A stretch of DNA of 64,000 bases from an uncultured Rhizobiaceae group bacterium (GCA_938010435.1 CALLUS010000013.1:124001-188000); one strand, 5' to 3'; shown: positions 9,145-19,554, counted from the stretch's first letter. Notes: generated by a model not told the origin, from the letters alone. Translations and numbers: made by a program.

Positions 9145-9981
9145 ATGTTAAACCAATCAATTAACGACCAACAAAGCCTCACCGCACCGCACCAACGCGC
9201 GCGGGGTGTGGGCGAATTGATTGTTGTTGATCACCAAGGCACAGCGTCGATCCAGCGGCTCTATCAAGAAGGTTGCGTAAAAATTCGCGTCCCAAAGTCT
9301 CATTCCACGACACTCGAATCTGTCATGATCAATACATCTGGCGGAATGACCGGTGGTGATAAACTTGATTGGATGTTTGTCGCAGAAGCAAACACTAATC
9401 TATCAATAACCACCCAAGCATGCGAACGCGTTTACAAATCATCGGGTGGCACAGCGCAAATAAATGTCAGGTTGGATGTTCACAATGACGCATCGCTCCA
9501 CTGGCTCCCTCAAGAAACTATCCTGTTTGACAATTGCAACTTACAACGAACCATCACAGTCAACATGGTTGCAGGATCTGAATTGTTCATGGCAGAACCG
9601 CTTGTTTTTGGAAGACAAGCCATGGGTGAGACGGAACTAAACGGATTCATCCGTGATCGTTGGAGAGTAAGTTGTGACGGACATCTCATTCACGCAGAAG
9701 ACTTTGCTATTCAAAACAACATGAGTGAACTCCTTGCAAAACCATTTGTCACAAATGGAAACAGTGTATGCGCGACGGTTCTACTAATCGCACCTCGTGG
9801 AGAAGCTCTCTTGCAAGATGCGAGAGCATTGCTTCAAGATAGTGGCGGAGTTTCATTCTGGAATGGCAAGCTTCTTGCTCGTATATTCGCGGCAGACAGT
9901 TATGAACTGCGTCGTCACATGTATCCGTTGATGAAATTGCTCGGTAACGGAAAACCACTGCCCAAAATCTGGGCAAATTGA
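9145..9981 (+). CDS. ureD: Urease accessory protein UreD
   Basis: Accessory protein of 278 aa that binds apo-urease and, with UreF and UreG, forms the complex delivering nickel. Typical features are [10 protein letters not shown] near the start, the block [10 protein letters not shown] (about 62-71), [11 protein letters not shown], and the later [10 protein letters not shown]. First gene of the urease cluster; its stop overlaps the upstream part of the ureA frame, leaving about 20 bases to the true ureA start. The 200-base region upstream is divergent from the dlt-like operon and should hold the urease promoter, which I could not pinpoint. Confidence 0.93.
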   Translation: MLNQSINDQQSLTAPHQRARGVGELIVVDHQGTASIQRLYQEGCVKIRVPKSHSTTLESVMINTSGGMTGGDKLDWMFVAEANTNLSITTQACERVYKSSGGTAQINVRLDVHNDASLHWLPQETILFDNCNLQRTITVNMVAGSELFMAEPLVFGRQAMGETELNGFIRDRWRVSCDGHLIHAEDFAIQNNMSELLAKPFVTNGNSVCATVLLIAPRGEALLQDARALLQDSGGVSFWNGKLLARIFAADSYELRRHMYPLMKLLGNGKPLPKIWAN

Positions 9982-10001
9982 TTGGAATTTGGACGTTAAT
10001 C

Positions 10002-10304
10002 ATGCAACTCACTCCACGAGAAAAAGATAAGCTCTTAGTAGCTATGGCAGCTGAAGTGGCACGCAAACGCCTCGCGCGTGGTGTCAAACTCAATCACCCG
10101 GAAACGATTGCACTGATTACAGATTTTGTGGTCGAAGGCGCAAGAGACGGCAGAAGCGTTGCCGATCTCATGGAAGCCGGAGCGCATGTTGTTTCAAGAG
10201 ATCAGGTCATGGATGGAATCGAAAACATGATCCACGACATTCAAGTTGAAGCCACATTTCCAGACGGCACAAAGCTGGTCACTGTTCATCAACCTGTGAG
10301 ATAA
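10002..10304 (+). CDS. ureA: Urease gamma subunit UreA
   Basis: Small structural subunit of urease, 100 aa, exactly the usual length when the start at 10002 is used. A longer frame from 9978 adds eight residues not found in UreA. Starts [12 protein letters not shown] and contains the conserved [10 protein letters not shown]-like stretch and [11 protein letters not shown]. Sits 20 bases after ureD and 10 bases before ureB. It assembles with UreB and UreC into the (ABC)3 enzyme in the cytoplasm. Confidence 0.96.
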   Translation: MQLTPREKDKLLVAMAAEVARKRLARGVKLNHPETIALITDFVVEGARDGRSVADLMEAGAHVVSRDQVMDGIENMIHDIQVEATFPDGTKLVTVHQPVR

Positions 10305-10314
10305 GGAAAGCTAA

Positions 10315-10620
10315 ATGGTACCTGGAGAAATTATCACAGCCGCTGGGCACATCACGTTCAACGATGGCCAAACCGTTCAAACATTAAAAGTGGCCAATAC
10401 CGGAGACCGACCCGTGCAGGTTGGAAGTCATTATCATTTTTTCGAGACCAATCCGGCATTGGAGTTTGACAGGGATGCAGCCCGTGGCATGCGATTGGAT
10501 ATCGCGCCCGGAACTGCGGTTCGTTTCGAACCTGGCCAAAAGCGTGATGTGAATCTCATACCCATCGGGGGAAACAAAAAAATCTACGGTTTCAATGCGC
10601 GTATCATGGGGAAACTCTGA
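10315..10620 (+). CDS. ureB: Urease beta subunit UreB
   Basis: Structural subunit of 101 aa, the usual size. Conserved features: MVPGEI at the start, [15 protein letters not shown] (about 28-42), [16 protein letters not shown] and the late GNKKIYGFN. Preceded by a clear AAGGAAA site. UreB and UreC are separate here, not fused as in Helicobacter. The gap to ureC is 53 bases and shows no hairpin. Confidence 0.96.
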   Translation: MVPGEIITAAGHITFNDGQTVQTLKVANTGDRPVQVGSHYHFFETNPALEFDRDAARGMRLDIAPGTAVRFEPGQKRDVNLIPIGGNKKIYGFNARIMGKL

Positions 10621-10673
10621 CAGCACATTTATCTCGCCAAATATAACGAAGATTCAGACACATCGGAAATTCT

Positions 10674-12386
10674 ATGCCAGCCACTCTTCCCCGTTCAGAA
10701 TATGCAGCCATGTTTGGACCAACGACAGGAGACAAGGTGCGTCTCGCTGACACAGAATTAATTATTGAAGTTGAAAAAGACCTCACGATTTATGGCGAAG
10801 AAGTAAAGTTTGGCGGCGGCAAGGTTATTCGGGATGGAATGGGACAATCCCAAGTGACACGTACTGAAGGAGCAGTTGATACTGTTATCACCAATGCTTT
10901 GATTGTTGACCACAGTGGAATTTACAAAGCCGATATCGGCTTGCGTGATGGACGTATTTTCAAGATCGGCAAATCAGGAAATCCTGACGCTCAATCTAGT
11001 GTTGATATTGTCATCGGGCCGGGAACAGAAATCATTGCTGGTGAAGGAAAAATCATCACCGCAGGCGGGTTCGACAGCCACATCCATTTCATCTGCCCGC
11101 AACAAATCGAAGAAGCATTACATTCCGGCATTACAACCATGTTAGGTGGCGGCACAGGCCCGGCACACGGAACACTCGCAACAACTTGCACTCCCGGCCC
11201 TTGGCACATCGGGCGCATGATACAGAGCTTTGACGCATTCCCTATGAATCTTGGGCTTTCAGGAAAGGGGAACGCGTCTCTTCCAGCAGCATTGCATGAA
11301 ATGGTATTGGGCGGTGCCTGTGCATTGAAGTTACATGAAGACTGGGGCACCACACCTGCTGCAATCGATAATTGCCTGACCGTGGCTGACGAACATGATA
11401 TACAGGTGATGATCCATACCGATACACTCAATGAATCCGGTTTTGTCGAAAACACGGTTGATGCCTTCAAAGGCAGAACAATTCACGCTTTCCATACAGA
11501 AGGCGCAGGTGGGGGCCATGCACCAGATATTATTAAAATTTGTGGACTGGAAAATGTTCTCCCGTCCTCCACCAATCCAACACGACCTTATACAGTCAAC
11601 ACGTTGGAAGAACATTTAGACATGCTAATGGTATGTCACCATTTGGACAATTCCATTCCAGAAGACATCGCTTTTGCAGAAAGCCGCATTCGCAAAGAAA
11701 CCATAGCTGCTGAAGACATCCTTCATGACATTGGCGCTTTCTCAATTATTGCATCAGACAGTCAAGCGATGGGGCGTGTTGGAGAGGTTTTGATCCGTAC
11801 ATGGCAAACCGCTGATAAAATGAAAAAACAACGTGGCGCTTTGAGTGAAGAGACCGGCGACAATGATAATTTCCGCGTACGCCGCTACATTTCAAAGGTT
11901 ACAATAAATCCCGCCATCGCCCATGGATTGAGCCATGAAACCGGCTCCATTGAAGAAGGCAAACGTGCTGATATTGTGATATGGGACCCTGCATTTTTTG
12001 GTGTAAAACCCTCCATGGTCTTAATTGGGGGAACGATTGCGGCGGCCCCAATGGGCGATCCCAATGCTTCAATTCCAACACCTCAACCTGTGCACATGCG
12101 CCCCATGTTTGGTGCGTTTGGAAAATCTCTGACAAATTCGTCTGTAACCTTTGTTTCAAAGGCAGCAAAGGAAGACGGGTTACGTGAAAAACTGGGCGTT
12201 GAGAAAGACATGTTGGCCGTCGAAAACACCCGTGGTGGCATTGGAAAGTCCGCAATGATTTTGAATAATGCGGTGCCGCAGGTTGAGGTTGATCCGGAAA
12301 CCTATGAAGTGCGTGCTGATGGAGAACTTCTCACATGCGAACCAGCCGAAGTCCTACCCTTGGCCCAGAGGTATTTCCTCTTCTAG
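10674..12386 (+). CDS. ureC: Urease alpha (catalytic) subunit UreC
   Basis: Catalytic subunit, 570 aa, full length. It hydrolyses urea to ammonia and carbamate at a di-nickel site. Nickel ligands and the active site are all visible: HIHFICPQQ (two His), the Lys to be carbamylated in ALKLHEDWG, the His of [20 protein letters not shown], the flap region with MVCHHLD, and the Asp in SDSQAMGR. Start at 10674 gives the normal N-terminus [11 protein letters not shown]. Followed, unusually, by two non-urease genes before ureE. Confidence 0.97.
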   Translation: MPATLPRSEYAAMFGPTTGDKVRLADTELIIEVEKDLTIYGEEVKFGGGKVIRDGMGQSQVTRTEGAVDTVITNALIVDHSGIYKADIGLRDGRIFKIGKSGNPDAQSSVDIVIGPGTEIIAGEGKIITAGGFDSHIHFICPQQIEEALHSGITTMLGGGTGPAHGTLATTCTPGPWHIGRMIQSFDAFPMNLGLSGKGNASLPAALHEMVLGGACALKLHEDWGTTPAAIDNCLTVADEHDIQVMIHTDTLNESGFVENTVDAFKGRTIHAFHTEGAGGGHAPDIIKICGLENVLPSSTNPTRPYTVNTLEEHLDMLMVCHHLDNSIPEDIAFAESRIRKETIAAEDILHDIGAFSIIASDSQAMGRVGEVLIRTWQTADKMKKQRGALSEETGDNDNFRVRRYISKVTINPAIAHGLSHETGSIEEGKRADIVIWDPAFFGVKPSMVLIGGTIAAAPMGDPNASIPTPQPVHMRPMFGAFGKSLTNSSVTFVSKAAKEDGLREKLGVEKDMLAVENTRGGIGKSAMILNNAVPQVEVDPETYEVRADGELLTCEPAEVLPLAQRYFLF

Positions 12387-12471
12387 TTTCAAAAAGGTGA
12401 TTTGTTTTTGAACTCCTGTTTTGGCAATGAAGAGAGCGAACTCAACGGCACTTTTCAAAAGCGAGTTAAAC

Positions 12472-12951
12472 ATGCCTGTTTCACAATCACGACTGAACGC
12501 AGCATTGCTCATCATTCGGCTCGGCGTCGGAGCCTTTCTCGTTGTATGGGCATCGTTGAAATTTCTGCGACCGGAATGGATGGTGAATGTATTTCGCAAC
12601 ACCTACAAACAAGAGTGGGTGACTCAAGATCACGCATTCATCGTTGGCGCATTACAAATGTTGGTCGTATTCTTATTCATTCTGGGTGTTTGGCGAACAA
12701 TAACCTATGCCTTCATCACCTTGATGCACGCGACAGGCGTAATAGGCACATTGCTTGGCGGTAGCCTTTTATTCAAAGGTGGATTGATAAAGGCATTCAG
12801 CACGGGCCAATTCTCAATAGGTTATATCAACTTCCCGTCCAATTTACTTTGGACATCCGTTGCCACACTCGCTGCGCTGATTGCGCTTTTCATAATGCGG
12901 TATCATGATGGCTGGACCATCGATGGAATGAGAAAGCGAGATACGCCATGA
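12472..12951 (+). CDS. DoxX-like small membrane protein inside the urease operon
   Basis: Membrane protein of about 159 aa with four predicted helices (approximately 9-28, 50-70, 75-100 and 125-145), resembling the DoxX/DoxD family of uncertain function. I prefer the start at 12472 (MPVSQSR); a frame from 12421 adds a polar 17-residue extension. It lies between ureC and ureE and its stop overlaps the next start as ATGA (12948-12951), so it is co-transcribed with urease. No urease role is known for this family; it could handle ammonia, quinone or redox balance, but that is speculation. Confidence 0.6.
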   Translation: MPVSQSRLNAALLIIRLGVGAFLVVWASLKFLRPEWMVNVFRNTYKQEWVTQDHAFIVGALQMLVVFLFILGVWRTITYAFITLMHATGVIGTLLGGSLLFKGGLIKAFSTGQFSIGYINFPSNLLWTSVATLAALIALFIMRYHDGWTIDGMRKRDTP

Positions 12952-13244
12952 TGTACCTCATCGCCACTTTAAAGATCAAACCTGGTAGCCTCCCAGAAAT
13001 TCGTGAAGCAGTTATGGATTGTATTGAAGGCACGCGAAATGAACCTGGCAATATTCTCTACGATCTGCATCAGTCGATCACCGATGAGAACACTCTTGTT
13101 TTCGTTGAGAAGTGGAAGGATCGCGCTGCGCTGGACAATCACTTCACTGAACCCCACTTTCTTGCTTGGCGTGAAGTGGGAAGCCAATATTTCCTGAGCC
13201 GTACTATTGAAATCATCGATCCTAAAACGGTGGATGAACTGTAA
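12948..13244 (+). CDS. Antibiotic biosynthesis monooxygenase (ABM) domain protein
   Basis: Single ABM-fold (dimeric alpha-beta barrel) protein of 98 aa. Typical pattern: IATLKIKPGS, NEPGNILYDLHQS, FVEKWKDRAALDNHFTEPHF. Proteins of this type include YgiN-like quinol monooxygenases and heme-degrading enzymes; which applies cannot be told. Translationally coupled to the DoxX-like gene upstream and three bases from ureE downstream. DoxX and ABM proteins are both linked to quinone or oxidative stress chemistry in other settings, so the pair may work together. Confidence 0.75.
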   Translation: MMYLIATLKIKPGSLPEIREAVMDCIEGTRNEPGNILYDLHQSITDENTLVFVEKWKDRAALDNHFTEPHFLAWREVGSQYFLSRTIEIIDPKTVDEL

Positions 13245-13247
13245 TTT

Positions 13248-13697
13248 ATGCTCACAGCCAAGAAAGTAGTATCGGGTTCTTTCGATCACATAGATACGAT
13301 AACCCTTGATAAAACGGCTCGTCACCGACGACGGATCAAACTCACTTCAGATAATGGAATAGAGTTCTTATTGGATCTTCCAAAAGCTCGTTTGCTGCGC
13401 CACAAAGAGGGACTGTTGTTAAATGATGGAACACATATTGAGATAGTAGCCAAGGCGGAAAAATTACTTGAAATCATTGGCAAGGACCAAAAACACCTGC
13501 TGACATTAGTCTGGCAAATCGGAAATCGTCACCTCGCCGCACAGATTGAAGGTAACCGTATTCTCATCCGGGTCGATGACGTTATACGTAACATGTTGGA
13601 ACAACTGGGTGCGGAAGTGAGAGAGGTCGAAGAGCCGTTCAATCCAGAGGGCGGTGCATACGGAGATGCGCATAACGTGCATCATCATCATGTCTAA
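13248..13697 (+). CDS. ureE: Urease accessory protein UreE (nickel metallochaperone)
   Basis: Nickel-binding chaperone of 149 aa that supplies UreG. The N-terminal peptide-binding domain contains TLDKTARHRRR and FLLDLPKARLLRHKEGL. The C-terminal metal-binding part contains RVDDVIRNMLEQLGAEV and finishes with a short His-rich tail, AHNVHHHHV, so metal storage capacity is modest compared with the long tails of Klebsiella UreE. Its last codons overlap the ureF start at 13690. Confidence 0.92.
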   Translation: MLTAKKVVSGSFDHIDTITLDKTARHRRRIKLTSDNGIEFLLDLPKARLLRHKEGLLLNDGTHIEIVAKAEKLLEIIGKDQKHLLTLVWQIGNRHLAAQIEGNRILIRVDDVIRNMLEQLGAEVREVEEPFNPEGGAYGDAHNVHHHHV

Positions 13698-14340
13698 TAC
13701 ATCTCTTATCCGTTTGATGACTTGGTTGTCGCCCGCATTTCCCATTGGCGGTTTTGCATGGTCAAATGGCCTCGAAACAGCATGTCAAAATGGATCGATC
13801 AAAGATGCAGCTGATTTGCGAAACTGGATTACAACTGGTCAGAAACAAGGCAGTGCTCGCAACGATGCAATTTTGCTTGCGGCCGCGCACAAAGGCATTG
13901 TTGCTGTCACCGAAGTCAATGAATTGGCATTGGCTCTTGCCGGTTCAGCTGAACGTTATCAAGAAACGACAGAACTGGGCAGATCATTCCTCAACGCCAC
14001 TCAACCTTGGACAAATGACCCCACCAATTTTGCTTCTAACTCCATCGCCTTTCCTGTGAGTATAGGATGGGTTTCAGCTCAAAATAATATATTGCTAAAC
14101 GACACTCTTCTCGCATTCTTGCAATCAATGGTGAGCAATCAAATTCAAGCTGCGTTGCGCTTAATGCGGTTGGGTCAACAAGCTGGTGTTGAGTTGTCAG
14201 CCTCACTGGAACCAATCATTTTAGAGCAAGCACGGGTTGCAGAGCAATCGACCTTGGATGATATCGGATCATGCAGTCTTTTGATGGATGTCGCATCTAT
14301 AAAACATGAATATCTGCATTCACGGATTTTTAGATCATGA
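13690..14340 (+). CDS. ureF: Urease accessory protein UreF
   Basis: Accessory protein of about 216 aa forming the UreD-UreF-UreG activation complex. The start at 13690 (MSNTSLIRL) overlaps the end of ureE by 8 bases; the longer frame from 13654 would read through the ureE His tail and is unlikely. Conserved features are [17 protein letters not shown], the GSARNDA region, and the C-terminal [23 protein letters not shown]. Its stop overlaps the ureG start (ATGA, 14337-14340). Confidence 0.92.
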   Translation: MSNTSLIRLMTWLSPAFPIGGFAWSNGLETACQNGSIKDAADLRNWITTGQKQGSARNDAILLAAAHKGIVAVTEVNELALALAGSAERYQETTELGRSFLNATQPWTNDPTNFASNSIAFPVSIGWVSAQNNILLNDTLLAFLQSMVSNQIQAALRLMRLGQQAGVELSASLEPIILEQARVAEQSTLDDIGSCSLLMDVASIKHEYLHSRIFRS

Positions 14341-14948
14341 GCAAAAATGGCCCATTGCGGGTGGGAATAGGTGGGCCTGTAGGGTCCGGAAAAACCACTC
14401 TGACAGAAAAACTCTGTAAAGCGATGCGTGATAATTATTCCATCGCTGTGATTACAAATGATATCTACACTCGGGAAGATGCTGATGCATTGGTTCGCAT
14501 GCAAGCTTTGCCGTCCGATCGCATCATGGGTGTTGAAACAGGCGGCTGCCCGCACACTGCAATTCGTGAAGACGCATCAATTAATTTACGGGCAATTGAT
14601 GAACTTAATGATCGTCATAAATCACTCGACATTGTTTTTATTGAATCGGGAGGCGACAATCTTGCAGCAACATTCTCTCCTGATCTGGCAGATATTTCAA
14701 TTTATGTGGTTTCGGTCGCGCAAGGCGACGACATTCCACGCAAAGGCGGGCCAGCAATCACCCGTTCCGACATGTTGCTCATCAATAAGATTGATCTTGC
14801 CCCACATGTGGGAGCAGATCTGGAACGTATGCGCAGTGATACGAAATCGGCACGACCCGATTTGCCAAGCCTGTTCACAAACCTACGCAATGGCCACGGT
14901 GTCAGAGAAATTGTCGATTATCTAAAGAATATAGGTGGACTGGCTTAG
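14337..14948 (+). CDS. ureG: Urease accessory GTPase UreG
   Basis: GTPase of 203 aa that powers nickel insertion into urease. P-loop [11 protein letters not shown] (about 11-21), the nickel-binding type motif [30 protein letters not shown], and the nucleotide-specificity [10 protein letters not shown]. Last gene of the cluster. A small inverted repeat AGGTC...GACCT at 14953-14966 sits between it and the convergent TetR gene, but lacks a good T-tract. Confidence 0.96.
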   Translation: MSKNGPLRVGIGGPVGSGKTTLTEKLCKAMRDNYSIAVITNDIYTREDADALVRMQALPSDRIMGVETGGCPHTAIREDASINLRAIDELNDRHKSLDIVFIESGGDNLAATFSPDLADISIYVVSVAQGDDIPRKGGPAITRSDMLLINKIDLAPHVGADLERMRSDTKSARPDLPSLFTNLRNGHGVREIVDYLKNIGGLA

Positions 14949-14950
14949 TT

Positions 14951-15541
14951 TTAGGTCATTGGACCTTTAAAACGTCTCACAGTTTGCTGCGCTGCCGTTC
15001 TTAAATCTTGTATCGCTTGGCCACCGCGGGCCATAACACGTAGTCCTACATAATTAAGTGACAGACTGCGAGCTTCCGCCTCTCTCAAATTCTTTGTCCT
15101 TTTGCCCCAAGTTTCTGTATCATCCAGAGCAATTGAAAAAGCACGAGTCAATCTGTCGAGTTGTTCACCAACGATATTAGCAATTTCATTATCCTCCAAT
15201 GAGGCGCTCGCAGATGTGTTGCAAAGTAAACAACCCCGTCGATCTCCATTTTCGACCGCAGCGACAGCCCCTATAAACACTTCTTCAAGGCGTTGTTCGC
15301 CAGATATAGATGCATCTTGCAACATAGTTTCGGCCGGTTTGACATACCGGGAATCATAAAGCCCCAACGACTGGATAAAGAGTGACTTCTTGCTCCCAAA
15401 AGCCTTGTAAAGGCTACCACGTGTGATCTCCATAGCTTCTAAAAGATCAGGTAGGCTTGTTCCATTGTAACCATGTGCCCAAAAAGCGTTCATCGCTTTC
15501 TCAGTTACAACTTCGATATTAAACTCTCTAGGGCGCGCCAT
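14951..15541 (-). CDS. TetR/AcrR-family transcriptional regulator
   Basis: Repressor of about 196 aa. The N-terminal helix-turn-helix is clear: LLEAMEITRGSLYKAFGSKKSLF. The C-terminal half carries RRGCLLCNTSAS, a stretch seen in TetR regulators of the NemR-like subgroup; the two Cys could sense electrophiles, though that is inference. The start MARPREFN (15541) is preferred to the frame start at 15607 because it is the standard beginning for the family. It is transcribed divergently from the DM13 gene, which is the natural target, together with itself. Confidence 0.85.
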   Translation of the reverse strand: MARPREFNIEVVTEKAMNAFWAHGYNGTSLPDLLEAMEITRGSLYKAFGSKKSLFIQSLGLYDSRYVKPAETMLQDASISGEQRLEEVFIGAVAAVENGDRRGCLLCNTSASASLEDNEIANIVGEQLDRLTRAFSIALDDTETWGKRTKNLREAEARSLSLNYVGLRVMARGGQAIQDLRTAAQQTVRRFKGPMT

Positions 15542-15580
15542 GGGGACAGATCCGATCAAATAAGTATGCATTCTTATATG

Positions 15581-15648
15581 TAAGGAACCATTTGATACAC
15601 AACTCACACTTGTGTGAATTTATGTTATTATACTAATTGGTTCCTAAC
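15581..15648. promoter_or_regulatory. Divergent control region: inverted AGGAACCA copies, CACAC-TT-GTGTG repeat and -10 element
   Basis: Between the TetR and DM13 genes, AGGAACCA at 15583-15590 and its reverse complement TGGTTCCT at 15638-15645 flank a TCACAC-TT-GTGTGA inverted repeat (15604-15617) and a -10-like TATACT (15629-15634) reading toward the DM13 gene. This is consistent with a regulated divergent promoter; no binding data are available. Confidence 0.4.
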
Positions 15649-15669
15649 TAATTAACTGGATTCATCAGA

Positions 15670-15683
15670 TGACCATTTGGTCA
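15670..15683. promoter_or_regulatory. Candidate TetR operator TGACCA-TT-TGGTCA
   Basis: Perfect 6-bp arms around two bases, containing the core GACC-N4-GGTC that is also the core of the NemR box in E. coli. It lies 29 bases before the DM13 start and downstream of the -10-like element, a position suited to repression by the adjacent TetR protein. Confidence 0.45.
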
Positions 15684-15711
15684 GCCTCATGAAAATCAGA
15701 AGGAAATATAA

Positions 15712-16130
15712 ATGTCTATTTCTACAAAAATCCGAATGGCCGGCTCTGCAGTTGGTTCAACATTGGCGCTTACTCTTATGTTTGCTATGACCTATGCTCC
15801 GAATGCAATGCGGGTGAAATAGTCAAACAAGGACAGCTTGTCAGTGAAAATAAACACATCACAACTGGCAGTGTTACAATAGAAAAAGACGACGATCGTA
15901 CTCTTCTAATGCTTGGTCCGAAATTCAGCCTTGATGGTGCACCCGATCCACAACTCGGTTTTTCCAAAGACGGGACATACGATCCATCCACAACGTTCAC
16001 CAAACTCAAATCACTCAATGGAAGACAAGTGTATGAGTTACCAAAATCTATCTCGATAGCCGCCTATGATACATTCGTCGTATGGTGTGAAAAATTCAAC
16101 GTCTCTCTAGGTTCAGCAAAACTGATATGA
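15712..16130 (+). pseudogene. DM13-domain exported protein, interrupted by a 5-bp tandem duplication
   Basis: The ATG at 15712, after an AGAAGGAAA site, opens a signal-peptide-like reading frame (hydrophobic core about residues 10-28) that stops at 15822 after 36 codons. Just before the stop lies AATGC-AATGC (15802-15811). Removing one copy joins it to the downstream frame and gives a continuous 137-aa protein: signal peptide, then PNAGEIVKQGQ, TTGSVTIEKDDDRTLLM, GRQVYELP and VVWCEKFNVSLGSAKL. That is the pattern of the DM13 domain, including its single Cys. So the gene is intact apart from this slip. It may be a recent mutation, a reversible slippage switch, or an assembly error. Confidence 0.75.
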
Positions 16131-16218
16131 TGTGAACATAATCTAAATTATAGCGGGCGTATTTCACTTCCGAGACATCCAAATAAATGGCTTTCCCTGT
16201 ACGAAGCCATAATTGATA

Positions 16219-16253
16219 CCTGTTCAATCTCTTCCCGGGTCGAACAGGTTTTT
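16219..16253 (+). terminator. Rho-independent terminator after the DM13 gene
   Basis: Stem CCTGTTC (16219-16225) pairs with GAACAGG (16242-16248), with a GC-rich loop, followed by TTTTT. It is placed 90 bases after the DM13 stop and about 75 bases before galM, so it would separate the two transcripts. The rest of 16131-16326 shows no gene. Confidence 0.6.
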
Positions 16254-16326
16254 ACATTCAAGCGGGTTCCACTCAGGAGCGCATCTGTTAATCTGACATC
16301 TCGTTTCCCAATCAGAGTCCCAATAC

Positions 16327-17349
16327 ATGGACGCAAACATTCAACCACCGGTATTATTCGGCACAACGCCAGATGGGGGAAATGTCGACCGTGTTAGGAT
16401 TCAGGGTGGAGGTCTGACGGCGAACATAATGACCTATGGCGCTGCCATTCAAGACCTTCGTTTGGAAGGTCATCACACTTCACTTGTTTTGGGTTTCGAC
16501 GAATTCACTCCCTATCTGACTGAAGGTCGATACTTTGGCGCAACGGTTGGCAGGTTTGCAAACAGGATCTCCAAGGGGCAGATTTCTATTGATGGCAAGA
16601 TCTATAAACTCGACCTAAATTCTGATGATGTGAATACACTGCATGGCGGTAGCGCGGGAATAAGCCAACAGATTTGGGAAATTTCAGATTTAGGAAACGC
16701 GCATGTGACACTGGTTCTTCACGACCCACACTTAGCCATGGGATTTCCGGGAAATTGTGAACACATTTGCCACTATGAACTAAAAGACGAAGGCGTTCTT
16801 GAAGTCACATACTCAACAACCAGCGATGCACCAACAGTGGCAGGGTTAGCACATCATTCCTATTTCATTCTCGATGAGACCGGCGATTGTCTCAATCATC
16901 TTTTGCAGATCAATGCAGATCATTATCTGCCGGTAGACGAACAACTTATTCCAACAGGTATCATCCAATCCGTAGGTGACACTGCTTATGATTTCCGAAT
17001 TCTCAAACGAATAGATGCCGATCTGACAAGTGATGTTATCTACGATCACAACTTTTGCCTATCGAACGAAAGGACCGGTTTGAGAGGTATCGCTCAAGTG
17101 AAATCAGAGCAATCCGGCGTTTCTCTAAATGTCTCAACGACTGAACCGGGTCTGCAATTCTATGCAGCACATGCTTTGAAAACCAAGGTGGTTGGATTGC
17201 AAGGTAAACCTTACAAGGCATATTCAGGTTTTTGTCTGGAAACTCAAATATGGCCTGATGCGTCGAATAGACCTGATTTTCCCAACGCGATGTTACGCGT
17301 TGGAGAATCTTTGCAGCAAAAGACTCGGTATCAATTCGAGAAAGCTTAA
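16327..17349 (+). CDS. galM: Aldose 1-epimerase (galactose mutarotase)
   Basis: Enzyme of 340 aa that interconverts alpha and beta anomers of aldoses. Recognised from [18 protein letters not shown], the active-site His pair in LAHHSYF (about 178), the acidic residue in YDHNF and the C-terminal catalytic Glu in [14 protein letters not shown]. It converges on the sugar ABC transporter ATPase gene (stops overlap by 4 bases at 17346-17349), which fits a role in presenting the imported pentose in the right anomeric form. Confidence 0.9.
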   Translation: MDANIQPPVLFGTTPDGGNVDRVRIQGGGLTANIMTYGAAIQDLRLEGHHTSLVLGFDEFTPYLTEGRYFGATVGRFANRISKGQISIDGKIYKLDLNSDDVNTLHGGSAGISQQIWEISDLGNAHVTLVLHDPHLAMGFPGNCEHICHYELKDEGVLEVTYSTTSDAPTVAGLAHHSYFILDETGDCLNHLLQINADHYLPVDEQLIPTGIIQSVGDTAYDFRILKRIDADLTSDVIYDHNFCLSNERTGLRGIAQVKSEQSGVSLNVSTTEPGLQFYAAHALKTKVVGLQGKPYKAYSGFCLETQIWPDASNRPDFPNAMLRVGESLQQKTRYQFEKA

Positions 17350-18182
17350 ACGTCCAATGCTCCAGGGCCGGGTATTGCGCCAGCAGGACATTTGCCAAGA
17401 ATAATCATTCCAAGCACTTCATCTTTAGTTACATCTTTCGTTTGTGCAGAACCAACAATCGCACCGTTTTTCATAACAATACATCGGTCAGCAAGGTCAA
17501 ACACATCTTCGATGTCATGACTGATCAGGAAAATACCAATCCCATCCTCTTTCAACTGATGGGTCAGTTCTCCAACCTGTTTTGTTTCCGCCGGCCCCAA
17601 AGCTGCAGTTGGTTCATCCATAATTAAAATACGTGCGTTGAAATGAATCGCACGGGCAATAGCCACTGATTGTCGTTGACCACCGGAAAGTTGTTTTACC
17701 GGATCTTTGAACCGCTTAAAATTAGGGTTCAAACGGTTCATCACCTTACGGGTTTCAGACTCCATCGCTGCATCATCAAGTGTACCCCAACGTGTCAGAA
17801 GTTCACGTCCCAAATACAGGTTAGCCGCCGCATCAACATTATCAGCCAACGCAAGAGTCTGATAAATTGTTTCAATACCATAGTCTTTGGCATGGCGCGG
17901 ATTAGTGATTATTGCCTCCTTACCATCAACGTAGATGTCTCCACTGTCGCGCGAATATGCGCCAGATAGAATCTTTATCAGCGTCGATTTTCCCGCACCA
18001 TTGTGCCCGAGCAGTGCAACAACCTCACCGGGGTAAAGATCGCACGAGGCATGATCGACAGCTTTGATACCGCCAAATGCTATAGAAATATCACGCATCT
18101 CTACCAATGCGGTTTTCCCTGTATTTGGATCGGTTGAGGGACCTTTGGATTGTTTTGGAGTTGTTTTAACTGCTTTTGCCAT
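17346..18182 (-). CDS. Sugar ABC transporter ATP-binding protein (single domain, FrcA-like)
   Basis: ATPase of about 278 aa for the adjacent sugar importer. Walker [11 protein letters not shown], signature LSGGQRQS, Walker [12 protein letters not shown], switch His in [10 protein letters not shown]. It has one ATPase domain, unlike the tandem-domain XylG/RbsA proteins of about 500 aa, so the subtype resembles the fructose importer FrcA. The start at 18182 follows TAGGAGCGAG; the longer frame to 18290 would run through the permease gene. Stands 10 bases after the permease stop. Confidence 0.9.
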   Translation of the reverse strand: MAKAVKTTPKQSKGPSTDPNTGKTALVEMRDISIAFGGIKAVDHASCDLYPGEVVALLGHNGAGKSTLIKILSGAYSRDSGDIYVDGKEAIITNPRHAKDYGIETIYQTLALADNVDAAANLYLGRELLTRWGTLDDAAMESETRKVMNRLNPNFKRFKDPVKQLSGGQRQSVAIARAIHFNARILIMDEPTAALGPAETKQVGELTHQLKEDGIGIFLISHDIEDVFDLADRCIVMKNGAIVGSAQTKDVTKDEVLGMIILGKCPAGAIPGPGALDV

Positions 18183-18192
18183 GGTCTCGCTC

Positions 18193-19527
18193 CTAATCCG
18201 AATTCTTACGATAAAGAGTATCGAGATAAACAGCGGCCACCAGAACACCACCAACAACCATTTGTTGAATGGCAGCATCGAATCCGACAAGCACCATGCC
18301 CGATTGCAAAGATTGCATCACCAGCGCCCCAAGAATTGCACCATAAATCGTGCCGATACCTCCAGCAAACGATGTGCCACCGATAACGGCTGCAGCAATA
18401 ACATATAACTCATCCAATTGGCCCAGCGCGATGGTTGCTGATTTCAAACGGGCACTCGCGATAACAGCTGAAATGCCAACCAATGCTCCCATCAACGAGA
18501 AGATCAACAACGTCATTTTCTTAACGTTAATACCCGCCAATTCTGCGGCTTCCGGGTTGCCACCAATAGCAAACACATAGCGTCCGAAACGCGTACGTGT
18601 GGTCAAAAAGGTCATAAAAATGCCCACGGCTATCGCAATGAGAACAGGTATAGCAAGACCATGAGACACGAAACCAATGTCTTCAGGTGTCACACCTTGA
18701 GCTTTGGCAACTTGTCGAACAATCCCCTTCGGCCAAGGATATGCATTCATAACGAGGACAGTTATCAAAACGAAGAAACAACCCGCACCACCAATTAAAT
18801 ATTCTGCCCACATAGGCCGCAGAGGAAATTTAAAACGGATACGGGACCGACGGCCGGAAATCAGTACACCTATAATGGCAAGACAAGCCAAGACACCCAC
18901 AATCCAAGTACCTGTGGCACCGATTGTTCCGTATGGTCCGCCACCGATAAGTGCGAAAGTAGTGTCTACCGGAGCAATAGTTTCGCCCCGCGCAACCAAA
19001 TAAGCCGAGCCACGCCAGATCAACAATCCGCCAAGAGTTACAATGAATGCGGGAATACTGAGATAAGCAACCAAAAAGCCTTGGAAGGCCCCAATGAGAG
19101 CACCGAAAGCAATGCCGACTGCAACTGTAATGATCCACGTCAAGGGATGATCAAGACCCAAATATTCAGGCAATATCCAAACCTGTGTGATGCCCATAAT
19201 CATCGCAACAAAGCCAAGCATTGAGCCGACTGACAAGTCGATATGGCGCGTTACAATAATCAACATCATGCCTGTCGCCATCACTGCGATAGACGATGTT
19301 TGAACGGATAAATTCCAGAGGTTTCTAGGTGTTAGAAACGCGGCAAAGCCATTGGCGAAAAGGCCGTAAAAATGGAACCCGACCCAAATCAACAGAAGAG
19401 CCCCAATCATGCCAAGCATGCGAGTATCGATCTCTGTTGCTCTTAAAAAACGGACAAACCCGCTCTCCACTTTATCTACAGATACAGTTGGTTCAGCAGC
19501 TTGTGCATCAGTTTTGTTTTCAGCCAT
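18193..19527 (-). CDS. xylH: Xylose-type sugar ABC transporter permease (XylH-like)
   Basis: Inner-membrane permease, 444 aa, with about 12 to 14 hydrophobic segments and the ribose/xylose permease core: [13 protein letters not shown], then [23 protein letters not shown] and the highly conserved [20 protein letters not shown]. Length and motif spacing fit XylH better than RbsC (about 320 aa). Preceded by a strong GGGAGGG site. Separated from the binding protein gene by 128 bases that contain two hairpins. Confidence 0.85.
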   Translation of the reverse strand: MAENKTDAQAAEPTVSVDKVESGFVRFLRATEIDTRMLGMIGALLLIWVGFHFYGLFANGFAAFLTPRNLWNLSVQTSSIAVMATGMMLIIVTRHIDLSVGSMLGFVAMIMGITQVWILPEYLGLDHPLTWIITVAVGIAFGALIGAFQGFLVAYLSIPAFIVTLGGLLIWRGSAYLVARGETIAPVDTTFALIGGGPYGTIGATGTWIVGVLACLAIIGVLISGRRSRIRFKFPLRPMWAEYLIGGAGCFFVLITVLVMNAYPWPKGIVRQVAKAQGVTPEDIGFVSHGLAIPVLIAIAVGIFMTFLTTRTRFGRYVFAIGGNPEAAELAGINVKKMTLLIFSLMGALVGISAVIASARLKSATIALGQLDELYVIAAAVIGGTSFAGGIGTIYGAILGALVMQSLQSGMVLVGFDAAIQQMVVGGVLVAAVYLDTLYRKNSD

Positions 19528-19554
19528 GAAACCCTCCCAAAAAATTCAATGAGA

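Noticed and set aside
14953-14966. AGGTC...GACCT repeat between ureG and tetR as a terminator
   Set aside because: The stem is only 5 bp and lacks a T-tract on either strand.
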